64,000 bases of DNA from Variovorax sp. SG517 (GTDB taxonomy: Bacteria; Pseudomonadota; Gammaproteobacteria; Burkholderiales; Burkholderiaceae_C), in the NCBI RefSeq assembly GCF_013376045.1, contig NZ_JABMJG010000005.1:132080-196079 (forward strand). The letters are read 5' to 3'. How positions within the stretch are numbered: position 1 is the stretch's first letter; each line of letters opens with the position of its first letter. The translations under genes and the position numbers were made by a program. This document shows, piece by piece, positions 34,617 to 44,088 of this stretch. The notes beneath the pieces were generated by a model, which made no database searches, had not been told where the DNA came from, and saw only the letters and a list, made by a program, of their open reading frames with translations.

Positions 34617-36079
34617 GCCACGCCCCAGTGCGGAATGTGATGCGAGCCCAGCGACACCGCCACGTTCTTCGGCTCGCAGAACACCTCGTAGCTCCAGGTG
34701 CCGCCTTCGCGGCCGGTGCCCGAGGCCTTGGTGCCGCCGAAGGGCTGGCGCAGATCGCGCACGTTCTGGCTGTTGACGAAGCACATGCCGGCTTCCACGG
34801 CGGCGGCCACGCGATGAGCCTTGCCGATGTTCTCGGTCCACACGTAGCTGGAGAGGCCGTATTGGATGTCGTTGGCTAGCTCGATGGCGTGCGCCTCGTC
34901 CTTGAACGGAATGAGGCAGGCGACCGGTCCGAAGATCTCGTCCTGCGCGATCTTCATGCGGTTGTCCACGTCGGCGAACACCGTGGGCGCCACGTAGTTG
35001 CCCTTCTTCACGCGGTCGGGCAGGTTCGATGGCGCTTCCAGCCCGCCGCAAAGCAGCGTCGCACCTTCCTTCGGCCCCAGCTCGATGTAGCTGCGCACCT
35101 TGGCCAGGTGGGCCTGCGAGATCATCGGGCCGACGATGGTCTTCTCGTCCAGCGGGTCGCCCACCGTGATGCGCTTCGCACGCTCGGCGAACCTGGCTGC
35201 GAAGTCGGCGTAGATCGACTGCTGCACGAGGATGCGCGAGCCGGCTGTGCAGCGCTCGCCGTTGTTGCTGAAGATCATGAATACGGCCGCATCGAGCGCG
35301 CGGTCGAGGTCGGCGTCCTCGAAGATCACGAAGGGGCTCTTGCCGCCGAGTTCCATGCTGAACTTCTTCAGGCCCGCGCTCTTCACGATGCGGTTGCCGG
35401 TGGCCGTGGAGCCGGTGAACGAGATGGCGCGCACGTCGGGGTGGCTCACCAGCGGCTCTCCGGCTTCCTTGCCGTAGCCGTGCACCAGGTTCAGTACGCC
35501 CGGCGGAATGCCGGCTTCCAGCGCCAGTTCACCGAGTCGCGCGGCCGTCAGCGGCGAGAGCTCGCTCATCTTCAGCACCGCGGTGTTGCCGAAGGCCAGG
35601 CAGGGTGCGACCTTCCAGGTGGCCGTCATGAAGGGCACGTTCCACGGGCTGATGAGCGCGCACACGCCCACCGGATGGAACAGCGTGTAGTTCAGGTGCG
35701 TGGGCGTGGGGTAGGTGTGGCCGTCCACGCGCGTGCACATCTCTGCGAAGTAGTAGAAGTTGTCGGCCGCGCGCGGCACCAGCTGCTTGCCGGTCTGCGC
35801 GATGACCTGGCCGCAGTCGTTGGTCTCGGTCTGCGCGATCTCGGGCACGTTCTTCGCGATCAGATCGCCGAGCTTGCGGATCAGCTTCGCGCGCTCGGGC
35901 GCGGGCATGCCGGCCCACTTGGGAAATGCTTCCTTGGCGGCGGCCACAGCGGCGTTGACTTCGGCTTCGCCGCCCGAGGCGACTTCGGCCAGAACTTCCT
36001 GCGTTGCGGGGTTGACGGTCTCGAAGTAGTCCGAGCCCTTGACGGACTTGCCGCCGATGAGATGGTCGATCTGTTGCAT
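34613..36079 (-). CDS. hpaE: 5-carboxymethyl-2-hydroxymuconate semialdehyde dehydrogenase HpaE
   Basis: A 488-residue NAD-dependent aldehyde dehydrogenase. Asn147 (SPWNVPF), Glu243 (MELGGKSPF) and nucleophile Cys277 (NNGERCTAGSR) are intact. The sequence style (RQPFGGTKASGTGREGG near the C-terminus) is that of the HpaE group, which oxidises the ring-cleavage semialdehyde to the dicarboxylate. It lies 28 bases downstream of the first Bug gene and overlaps the second. Length is normal for the family. Confidence 0.93.
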   Translation of the reverse strand: MQQIDHLIGGKSVKGSDYFETVNPATQEVLAEVASGGEAEVNAAVAAAKEAFPKWAGMPAPERAKLIRKLGDLIAKNVPEIAQTETNDCGQVIAQTGKQLVPRAADNFYYFAEMCTRVDGHTYPTPTHLNYTLFHPVGVCALISPWNVPFMTATWKVAPCLAFGNTAVLKMSELSPLTAARLGELALEAGIPPGVLNLVHGYGKEAGEPLVSHPDVRAISFTGSTATGNRIVKSAGLKKFSMELGGKSPFVIFEDADLDRALDAAVFMIFSNNGERCTAGSRILVQQSIYADFAARFAERAKRITVGDPLDEKTIVGPMISQAHLAKVRSYIELGPKEGATLLCGGLEAPSNLPDRVKKGNYVAPTVFADVDNRMKIAQDEIFGPVACLIPFKDEAHAIELANDIQYGLSSYVWTENIGKAHRVAAAVEAGMCFVNSQNVRDLRQPFGGTKASGTGREGGTWSYEVFCEPKNVAVSLGSHHIPHWGVA

Positions 36080-36107
36080 GGAAAAGGTCCAAAAGGGTCC
36101 GGATCTG

Positions 36108-37088
36108 TCAGTCCAGTTTGATGTCGCGCGCCTTGATGAGGGCGTGCCACTTCCTGCGCTCCGAATCGGCGTAGCGCGTCATTTCGGTGGCGTCGGCGGG
36201 GCGTGCCTCCCAGCCGGCGTCGTAGAGCTTCTGCTTCACGCCGGCGTCGGCCATGGCTTTCTGCAGTTCGCTGCCCAGCTTCGCCTGCACTTCCCTGGGC
36301 GTGGCCGCGGGCGTCACGAGGCCCTGCCATGTGTAGGCCTCGACATTGGCGAAGCCGAGCTCCTTGGCCGTGGGCACGTTGGGCAGCTGCGGCACGCGCT
36401 CGCCCGACATGGCCAGCAGCGGGATCACCTTGCCGGCCTTGATGGCGCTCACGCCGCTGGGCAGGTCGAGCATCATTAGCGCGACCTGGCCGCCCATCAG
36501 GTCCTGCAGCGCCGGGGCGCCGCCCTTGTAGGGCACGTGCAGCATCGACACGCCGGCCTCCCGCTGGAACAGTTCGTAGGCGAGATGGTGCGGGCTGCCG
36601 GTGCCCGGCGTCGCGATGCTGTACTTGCCGGGCGAGGCCTTGAGTGCGGCCAGCAGCGCCTTCGCATCGGCGATGCCCGCGTTGGGCGCGGCGGTGATGA
36701 TGAGCGGCGAGCGGCCCATCAAGCCGACGAGCGCGAAGTCTTTCTCCGCGTCGTAGGGCAGCTTCTTGTAAAGCGCGGGGTTGTAGACCAGCACGCCGTT
36801 GTCGGCGGAGAACACGGTGTAGCCGTCGCCGGGCGAGCGCGCCACGTTCTCCGACGCGATGATCGCGCCCGCGCCGGGACGGTTGTCCACCAGCACCGGC
36901 TGGCCCATCTGCTGCGAGACCTGCGCGCCCACGGTGCGCGCGAGGAAGTCGGTGCCGCCGCCGGCCGGGTAGCCGACCACCCAGCGCACGGGCTTGGCGG
37001 GGTAGGCGGTCTGTGCAATGGCCGTGGCCGAGACGGCCAGCGCCAGAGCGGCCGCGGTGAACTGGAGGAGCTTTCTGCCGGTGATCAT
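36108..37088 (-). CDS. Bug-family periplasmic substrate-binding protein (first in the operon)
   Basis: A 326-residue Bug/TctC receptor with a Sec signal peptide (LLQFTAAALALAVSATAIAQ). Signatures are WVVGYPAGGGTDFLARTVGA and VDNRPGAGAIIASENVAR, with the second-domain stretch MLHVPYKGGAPALQDLMGGQ. It sits between hpaG2 and hpaE, 81 bases after hpaG2. The three Bug proteins of this operon differ clearly from each other, so they are not recent duplicates and probably bind different ligands. Confidence 0.88.
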   Translation of the reverse strand: MITGRKLLQFTAAALALAVSATAIAQTAYPAKPVRWVVGYPAGGGTDFLARTVGAQVSQQMGQPVLVDNRPGAGAIIASENVARSPGDGYTVFSADNGVLVYNPALYKKLPYDAEKDFALVGLMGRSPLIITAAPNAGIADAKALLAALKASPGKYSIATPGTGSPHHLAYELFQREAGVSMLHVPYKGGAPALQDLMGGQVALMMLDLPSGVSAIKAGKVIPLLAMSGERVPQLPNVPTAKELGFANVEAYTWQGLVTPAATPREVQAKLGSELQKAMADAGVKQKLYDAGWEARPADATEMTRYADSERRKWHALIKARDIKLD

Positions 37089-37169
37089 GTCGTGTTGTCT
37101 CCGCTGATCGGGTTATGGATGTGGCAATGAAAGAAGCGTCGCCGTAGCAGGTCTGCGACGCGCGCAGGG

Positions 37170-37940
37170 TCAGGCAGCGGCGATGGTGTTGACCAGCGCG
37201 CCTACGCCCTCGATCTCGGTGACGATCACGTCGCCCGGCTTGCAGTCGACCACGCCGTCGGGCGTGCCGGTGAGGATCAGGTCGCCCGGCGAGAGCGTCA
37301 TGAAGCGGCTGAAGTACTCGATGAGGAAGGGCGCGTCGAAGATCATGTCGCGCGTGTTGCCTTGCTGCGTGACGGTGCCGTTGACGGTGGTGCGCAGTGC
37401 GAGCGCCATCGGGTCGGGCACATCGGCCGCATCGACGAACCACGGGCCCAGCGGCGTACAGGTGTCGCGGTTCTTCACGCGCAGGTTGGGGCGGTACCAG
37501 TTCTCCAGGTAGTCGCGGATGGCGTAGTCGTTGGCCACCGTGTAGCCGCCGATGAAATCGTAGGCGTCCTCGCGCTTCACGTTCCTCGCTGTCCTGCCGA
37601 CCACGATGGCGAGCTCGCATTCGTAGTGCATGAACTGCACGCCGGCCGGGCGGTGCGTTTGCTGGCGATGGCCGATGAGCGTGCTCTGGCCCTTGACGAA
37701 CACGAGCGGCTCCTCGGGCGCCTTGAACTCGAGCTCCTTGGCGTGGTCGGCGTAGTTCAGGCCCAGCGCGAGGATGGTGCGCGGGCGCGCGGTGGGCGCG
37801 AGCGGCGGCAGCCACACCAGCTGCTCCTGCGGCACGACGCGGCCGTCGTCCAGCCGCACCGCTGCGTCGGGGCGGCCGTCGAGTTCATGGCTGGTGCCGG
37901 TGTGCTCGCGGCCTTCGAAGATGACGCGAGCGTGCTTCAT
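37170..37940 (-). CDS. hpaG2: HpaG2, FAH-family decarboxylase/isomerase subunit
   Basis: A 256-residue protein of the fumarylacetoacetate hydrolase fold. It has the metal-binding motif MHYECELAIVVGRTARNVK (Glu/Glu pair) and NDYAIRDYLENWYRPNLRVK, followed by SPGDLILTGTPDGV. Together with HpaG1 it forms the two halves of HpaG, which isomerises and decarboxylates the 5-oxo-pent-3-ene tricarboxylate intermediate. Its start overlaps the hpaG1 stop by four bases. In enteric bacteria the two halves are fused; here they are separate genes. Confidence 0.9.
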   Translation of the reverse strand: MKHARVIFEGREHTGTSHELDGRPDAAVRLDDGRVVPQEQLVWLPPLAPTARPRTILALGLNYADHAKELEFKAPEEPLVFVKGQSTLIGHRQQTHRPAGVQFMHYECELAIVVGRTARNVKREDAYDFIGGYTVANDYAIRDYLENWYRPNLRVKNRDTCTPLGPWFVDAADVPDPMALALRTTVNGTVTQQGNTRDMIFDAPFLIEYFSRFMTLSPGDLILTGTPDGVVDCKPGDVIVTEIEGVGALVNTIAAA

Positions 37941-38575
37941 GCCGTTGCTTCCTTCACCAGCGTGTTGCTCAGGGTCTCGAACCCCGGCGCGGAGATGTCG
38001 ATGCGGTCGCCCGCACGTGCCAGCGGGCTGTCGGGGCCGCAGCCGAGCATCAGCACATCGCCGTGCGCGAGCGTCATGAATTCGCCGACGTCGGCGAGCA
38101 GCTGCTGCGCCGGGCGCACGAGCTGCGAGAAGTCGAGCGACTGCTTCGGCTCGCCGTTGATGCGAACCTCCACGCGGAAACCGGCGGGGTCGGCCACCTC
38201 TTGCGCGTCGCGCAGCACGGCGCCGATGCCGAGGAAGCCATCGACGCACTTGAACTTGACCGGCGGCCGGAAGAAGCTCGCATGCGGGATCGACAGGTCG
38301 TTCATCAGCACGAAGCCTTCGACGTCGCCCTCGGCGCCGATCACCATGCCGATGCTTGCGCCGACTTCGACCTCCGGCACGCCGGCCGGCACCGTGATGG
38401 CGCTGCCGTGCGGGCTCCATGTGTTGGCCGTCTTCACGTAGAGAACGGGCGCCTTCGGCGGTGCCTTGTAGGGCGGCTGCGTCATCTGCGGCGCGAGCGC
38501 CTCCACCTCCGCGCGGAAGTTGAGCAGGGTGCCGTACACCGTGCCCGTGGGCAGGAAATGGGGAGTGCTGCTCAT
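37937..38575 (-). CDS. hpaG1: HpaG1, FAH-family decarboxylase/isomerase subunit
   Basis: A 212-residue FAH-fold protein that resembles the N-terminal half of bifunctional HpaG. Motifs: TVYGTLLNFRAEVEAL at the start, LYVKTANTWSPHGSAI, VEVGASIGMVIGAEGDVEGF and the C-terminal AHGDVLMLGCGPDSPLARAG. It follows hpaR with a four-base overlap and overlaps hpaG2 in the same way, so regulator and decarboxylase halves are translated from one message. Confidence 0.9.
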   Translation of the reverse strand: MSSTPHFLPTGTVYGTLLNFRAEVEALAPQMTQPPYKAPPKAPVLYVKTANTWSPHGSAITVPAGVPEVEVGASIGMVIGAEGDVEGFVLMNDLSIPHASFFRPPVKFKCVDGFLGIGAVLRDAQEVADPAGFRVEVRINGEPKQSLDFSQLVRPAQQLLADVGEFMTLAHGDVLMLGCGPDSPLARAGDRIDISAPGFETLSNTLVKEATA

Positions 38576-39009
38576 GGCGAGGGTTGCTCCAGTGCGATGA
38601 GTTCGTCGAGCAGCCCGTAGAGCTGCGCGAGCTTGGCCTTGCCGAGGGACTCTTCCATCCACTCGTAGTGCGCCTCGATGCTGGTTCCCAGCCGCTTCAC
38701 CAGCTTCATGCCGTGCGGCGTGGCCTCGACCACGGTGCGGCGCTGGTCGGCCGGATCGCGCGCGCGGGTGATGAGGTTGTCGCGCTCCATGCGCGCGAGC
38801 ACGCCGGTGAGGCTGGGCCCGAGGATGAAGGCCTCGCGCGCCACGCGGCCGGTGTCGACCGCGCCGTGCTCGCCCAGCACGCGCAGCACGCGCCACTGCT
38901 GGTCGGACAGCGCGTGCTCCCGCAGGCTGGGCCGCGTGTGGGCCATCACGGCCTCGCGTGCCTGCAGCAGCAGGCGCGGCAGGTTGCGATGAGTGAATGT
39001 GGTGCTCAA
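38572..39009 (-). CDS. hpaR: HpaR, MarR-family repressor of homoprotocatechuate degradation
   Basis: A 145-residue MarR-type winged-helix regulator. The DNA-binding part is LSDQQWRVLRVLGEHGAVDT, then EAFILGPSLTGVLARMERDN and the wing RDPADQRRTVVEAT. The N-terminal LLLQAREAVMAHTRPSLREH is typical of HpaR. The start codon is TTG at 39009 with a GGAAGAG site 8 bases before it. It heads the operon. A perfect AT-rich inverted repeat 17 bases upstream of the start is the expected operator, so autorepression relieved by an aromatic acid is likely. Confidence 0.92.
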   Translation of the reverse strand: MSTTFTHRNLPRLLLQAREAVMAHTRPSLREHALSDQQWRVLRVLGEHGAVDTGRVAREAFILGPSLTGVLARMERDNLITRARDPADQRRTVVEATPHGMKLVKRLGTSIEAHYEWMEESLGKAKLAQLYGLLDELIALEQPSP

Positions 39010-39025
39010 GGCTTGTCTCTTCCGA

Positions 39026-39049
39026 AATTATTTAAGATGTTAAATAATT
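39026..39049. promoter_or_regulatory. Candidate HpaR operator
   Basis: Perfect inverted repeat with ten-base arms AATTATTTAA and TTAAATAATT separated by GATG. It lies in the 99-base gap between hpaR and the divergent radA, directly upstream of the hpaR start, and is very AT-rich in a GC-rich genome. MarR-family regulators bind such palindromes. Confidence 0.75.
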
Positions 39050-39108
39050 GGCCGTTTCTTTTCAAGAAGCCGCGGGTCAGGGTTTGTACGGACACCTAAA
39101 CTCGCCGC

Positions 39109-40500
<1,392 letters not shown>

Positions 40501-40507
40501 AACCGGG

Positions 40508-40543
40508 AAAAAAATGACCCGGCGCGCGCGATGACGCGCCGGG
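40508..40543 (-). terminator. Rho-independent terminator of the downstream lipoprotein gene
   Basis: On the minus strand a perfect nine-base stem (CCCGGCGCG paired with CGCGCCGGG, 40518-40526 and 40535-40543) is followed by TCA and a run of seven T residues (40514-40508). It lies 10 bases after the stop of the gene at 40554-41009. The same hairpin is just after the radA stop, but no T-run follows it in that direction. Confidence 0.85.
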
Positions 40544-40553
40544 CCTACCCTCC

Positions 40554-41009
40554 CTATCCCCCTATGTGCATCGTGAACGCCGGTCCGCTGTTGAGCACGC
40601 ACTGGCCGCTGCCCAGCGTGGCCGAGTTCATCGAATACTGGCAACTCAGGTTGCCGCCGCGGCTGCCGGTGGCGTTCGCCACACCGTTGGCACGCGAGCC
40701 GGCGACCCGGGTTGCCTCTCCCTGAAACTGCTCGCCGCCGATCTGCGCGTTGAAGTGGCCGCGGCCGTTCATGTCGTTGGTCACCGTGCCGGCGACGACG
40801 CCGTAGCGCGAGGCTTCGGCATTCGACGGGTACAACCGCGCGTTGAAGGTCTGTGCGACGGGGCCCGGTGCGACGGCGTAGGCCTGCGAAGGCGGCGCTG
40901 CCGGAGCGGGTTGCCCGAGCGGCACGACGTAGCAGCCGCTGAGCGCGGCGGCCGTGAGCGTCGCGGCGAGGGTGAGACGAACGAATGTGACGGAGCGCGG
41001 AATGGTCAT
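40554..41009 (-). CDS. Lipoprotein of unknown function
   Basis: A 151-residue protein with a lipoprotein signal (FVRLTLAATLTAAALSGC, lipobox LSGC, Cys26), then a short Ala/Pro spacer (GQPAPAAPPSQAYAVAPG) and a compact domain with one cysteine pair (LSCQYSMNSATLGSGQCVLN). The domain pattern (FNAQIGGEQFQGEATRV) resembles small periplasmic beta proteins related to 17 kDa surface-antigen families, but no firm assignment is possible. It has its own terminator and is likely monocistronic. Confidence 0.8.
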   Translation of the reverse strand: MTIPRSVTFVRLTLAATLTAAALSGCYVVPLGQPAPAAPPSQAYAVAPGPVAQTFNARLYPSNAEASRYGVVAGTVTNDMNGRGHFNAQIGGEQFQGEATRVAGSRANGVANATGSRGGNLSCQYSMNSATLGSGQCVLNSGPAFTMHIGG

Positions 41010-41167
41010 ACGCTTTTCGGTGGCCCGGGCAGATGCCCGTGCGGCGAAATGTGCCAGCCGATGCGCCCGCGCCAGGTGCTTTTGAAGCCGAGTACCGTTT
41101 TTCGCCCCTTGCGGTAGTCGGGCTGGCTACTTCGGGGCGGCGTGCACGGGCGGCGACAATGCGCGCC

Positions 41168-41593
41168 ATGAATTTCAAGAACTTTCTGCTGCCTCTGGGT
41201 GCCATCGTCGTCATGGCGCTGGCCTGGCGCGCCGGCGGTTGGGGCGGCGTCGCCCTGGCCGGCGGCGCGATCGTGATGTTCCTGCTGCTGCACTTCAACC
41301 GCGCCATGCAGGTGCTCAAGCGCGCGGCCGAGCGGCCGGTGGGCTACGTGGGCAGCGCCGTGATGCTCAACGCCAAGCTCAAGCCGGGCGTGACGCTGAT
41401 GCACGTGATCGCGATGACGCGCGCCCTCGGCGAACTGCGCTCGCCCAAGGACGAGCAGCCCGAGCACTACCGCTGGACCGACGGCGGCGGCTCGTACGTC
41501 GACACCGTCTTCAAAGGCGGCAAGCTGCAGAGCTGGACGCTGACGCGCCCCGAGACACCGGCTGACGACGAGGGCAGCAACGCGGCAGCCTAG
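41168..41593 (+). CDS. Membrane protein, glycerate-kinase-independent small family of unknown function
   Basis: A 141-residue protein with two N-terminal membrane segments (LLPLGAIVVMALAWRAGGWG, about residues 7-26, and VALAGGAIVMFLLLHF, about 28-43) and a cytoplasmic part of about 95 residues (MQVLKRAAERPVGYVGSAVM, then KPGVTLMHVIAMTRALGELR). The function is not known to me. An ATG nine bases upstream (41159) is an equally possible start. Its stop codon shares the palindrome CTAG with the stop of the converging LysR gene. Confidence 0.78.
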   Translation: MNFKNFLLPLGAIVVMALAWRAGGWGGVALAGGAIVMFLLLHFNRAMQVLKRAAERPVGYVGSAVMLNAKLKPGVTLMHVIAMTRALGELRSPKDEQPEHYRWTDGGGSYVDTVFKGGKLQSWTLTRPETPADDEGSNAAA

Positions 41594-42534
41594 GCCGCAC
41601 TCCCCTTTCGCCCGGGCTGCCGCCAGGGCGGATTGGCCTTCGCCTGGTGGCGCGCCTCCTTCGCGAACTCGGCGCATGCATGCGTCATCAGGTCGGCCGA
41701 GCGGTAGACCAGGAACACGTCGAAGTCCGGCAGTTCGTCGGTGATCGGCAGCTTCTCCAGCAGGTGCGGCTGCAGCCGCAGCGGCCCCGCCCCGTGGAAC
41801 ACGAAGTCCGACCACATGCTGATCAGGTCGGTCTGCGTGGCCAGCTGCAGCCCCAGCAGGTTCGAGGCGCTGTGCACCATGCGCCTGGGCATCTCCAGCC
41901 CGTGCATGTTCATCATGCTCACCAGCGGGCTGCCCGCGTCGTCGATGGGGTCGAGCACCAGCCAGTCGGCGTCCACCAGCGGCTGCAGCCTGCGCACGCG
42001 CCTAAGCGGGTGCCCGGCGCGCACCGACAGGTGCATGGCCACAGAGAACAGCAGTTCCCACTGGAAGGCGTTGGTGCCCGGCCCGTTGCAGGTGGAGACC
42101 ATCCCCAGGTCGAGCCGGCCCTCGCGCAGGCCCTCGAAGATCTGCTGCGGCCGCAGCTCGAAGCCGCGCAGCGCCACGTTGGGAAAGCGCCTGCGGAACG
42201 ACGCCATCGCATCGGGTAGCGGTCCGCTCGAGGCCACGGCGGTGAAACCGATGTTGAGCTGTGCCTCGTCGTGCCCGCGGATCGCCTCGATGTCTTCCAG
42301 CGCGTGCCGCAGTTCCTGCTCGACCACGCTCGCGCGCTTGACCAGCGCCGTGCCGTAGGCCGTGAGGCTCACGCCGCGGGTGGAGCGCGACATCAGCGTC
42401 ACGCCGAGCTCGCGCTCCAGCTCCGAGATGGTCTTCGACAGCGCAGGCTGCGTGGTGTGCAGGCTGCGCGAAGCCTCGTGGATGCTGCCGTGCTGCGCCA
42501 CGGCCAGCAGTACGCGCAACTGTTGCAGCTTCAT
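41590..42534 (-). CDS. LysR-family transcriptional regulator
   Basis: A 314-residue LysR regulator starting MKLQQLRVLLAVAQHGSIHE with the helix-turn-helix ASRSLHTTQPALSKTISELE, and an effector domain from about residue 90 (LNIGFTAVASSGPLPDAMAS). It is divergent from an MFS/M20-peptidase gene pair 203 bases away, the typical arrangement for control of a transporter and its hydrolase. The inducer is probably the imported conjugate or its product. It ends in a shared CTAG with the converging gene. Confidence 0.9.
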   Translation of the reverse strand: MKLQQLRVLLAVAQHGSIHEASRSLHTTQPALSKTISELERELGVTLMSRSTRGVSLTAYGTALVKRASVVEQELRHALEDIEAIRGHDEAQLNIGFTAVASSGPLPDAMASFRRRFPNVALRGFELRPQQIFEGLREGRLDLGMVSTCNGPGTNAFQWELLFSVAMHLSVRAGHPLRRVRRLQPLVDADWLVLDPIDDAGSPLVSMMNMHGLEMPRRMVHSASNLLGLQLATQTDLISMWSDFVFHGAGPLRLQPHLLEKLPITDELPDFDVFLVYRSADLMTHACAEFAKEARHQAKANPPWRQPGRKGSAA

Positions 42535-42737
42535 CGTGGTGCCGATCTGCCGTAAAGAGGCGTCTTGGGGCTTGTCCCGATGGCTTCCGGTGCCTGTTTA
42601 TGACGGGGATGCCGTTTGGTTATCAGCATGAAAATTTGTGATTCTTCGCCGCAGCGCTTTGCCTGAATACTCCGCCGCGAACGGGCCGACGGTCGATGCG
42701 GAGGCCCACCGCAACCTGTACGTTGGAGTGACATTAG

Positions 42738-44054
42738 ATGAGCGAAGCCGCATTGCCCGCAAGCCCGATCCTGGGTTCTTCTTCAACTGGCGCCACGGCG
42801 CACGGCAAGGGAAAGCAGAGCCAGTTCCGCCTGATCGCCGCCTGCTCGCTGGGCAATGCGCTGGAGATGTACGACTTCACCGTCTACAGCTTCTTCTCGC
42901 TGCTGATCGGCAAGCTGTTCTTCCCCTCCGACAGCCCCTACGGCTCGCTGCTGCTGGCGGTGGCCACCTTCGGCATCGGCTTCGTGATGCGGCCGCTGGG
43001 CGGCGTGATCATCGGCAACTACGCCGACCGCAAGGGCCGCAAGGCCGCGATGACGCTGACCATCGGCCTCATGGTGCTCGGCACGCTGTGCATCGCGTTC
43101 GCGCCGCCGTATGCGTCGGCCGGCGTGTTCGGCTCGCTCATGATCCTCGCCGGCCGGCTGCTGCAGGGCTTCTCGCTCGGCGGCGAGGTGGGCGCGGCCA
43201 CGTCGATGCTGATGGAGGCGGGCGGCGTGAAGGGCCGCGGCTTCCGCGTGAGCTGGCAGCTCGCGAGCCAGGGCGTGTCGGCGCTGCTGGGCGCGCTCAC
43301 CGGCGCCGCGCTGTATGCCGCGCTGCCGCAGGCCTCGCTGGAGAGCTGGGGCTGGCGCCTGCCGTTCCTGCTCGGGCTGTTGATCGCGCCGGTGGGGCTC
43401 TACATCCGCTCGCACCTCGAAGAGACGCACGTTGCCGAGAGCCACGAGGCCAGCCCCATCGGCCGGCTGCTGCGCAACCACGGCGGCCTGGTGCTCAGGG
43501 GCATCCTCGCCACCACCGCGGGCACGGCCACGATGTACCTAGTGGTGTTCTTCATGCCCACCTACATGATCCGCGTGCTGCACATGCCGCCGTCGCTCTC
43601 GCTGCTGTCGGGCTGCGTCACGGGCATCACGCTGTTCGCGGTGTCGCTGGTGGCGGGGCGTCTGGCCGACCGGCTGCCGAATCGCAAGCCGCTGGTGGTC
43701 GGCTCGCTGCTCTTCAGCGTGATCGCGGTGTACCCGGTGTTCTGGCTCATCGGCCAGTACCCGAGCGTGCCGCTGGTGCTGTGCCTGTCGGCGCTGCTCA
43801 CCGCGAGCGTGAACATCGGCACCACGCCCATGTTCCTGATGCTGCTGGAGATGCTGCCGGCCGGCGTGCGCGCCAGCGGCATCTCGGTGATCTACAGCGT
43901 GGGCGTGACGGTGTTCGGCGGCTCCTCGCAGTTCATCGTGACCTGGCTGCTCGCCAAGACCGGCAACCCGCTCTCGCCGGCCTTCTACATGATGGCCTGC
44001 GGGGTGATCAGCCTCTGCGCGCTGCTGAGCCTGCGCGAACGCAAGGCGGCATGA
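42738..44054 (+). CDS. MFS transporter, metabolite:proton symporter (MHS) family
   Basis: A 438-residue twelve-helix major facilitator of the metabolite:H+ symporter group, as in citrate, shikimate or proline/betaine carriers. Signatures: ALEMYDFTVYSFFSLLIGKL in the first helix, GGVIIGNYADRKGRKAAM for the loop 2-3 motif, and GRLLQGFSLGGEVGAATSM in helix 4. The M20 peptidase gene follows 34 bases later, so the carrier probably imports an N-acyl amino acid or similar conjugate that the peptidase hydrolyses. The substrate is inferred, not shown. Confidence 0.9.
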   Translation: MSEAALPASPILGSSSTGATAHGKGKQSQFRLIAACSLGNALEMYDFTVYSFFSLLIGKLFFPSDSPYGSLLLAVATFGIGFVMRPLGGVIIGNYADRKGRKAAMTLTIGLMVLGTLCIAFAPPYASAGVFGSLMILAGRLLQGFSLGGEVGAATSMLMEAGGVKGRGFRVSWQLASQGVSALLGALTGAALYAALPQASLESWGWRLPFLLGLLIAPVGLYIRSHLEETHVAESHEASPIGRLLRNHGGLVLRGILATTAGTATMYLVVFFMPTYMIRVLHMPPSLSLLSGCVTGITLFAVSLVAGRLADRLPNRKPLVVGSLLFSVIAVYPVFWLIGQYPSVPLVLCLSALLTASVNIGTTPMFLMLLEMLPAGVRASGISVIYSVGVTVFGGSSQFIVTWLLAKTGNPLSPAFYMMACGVISLCALLSLRERKAA

Positions 44055-44088
44055 ACCCCACGACGACCACAAGCAGGAAGCTCCACGA

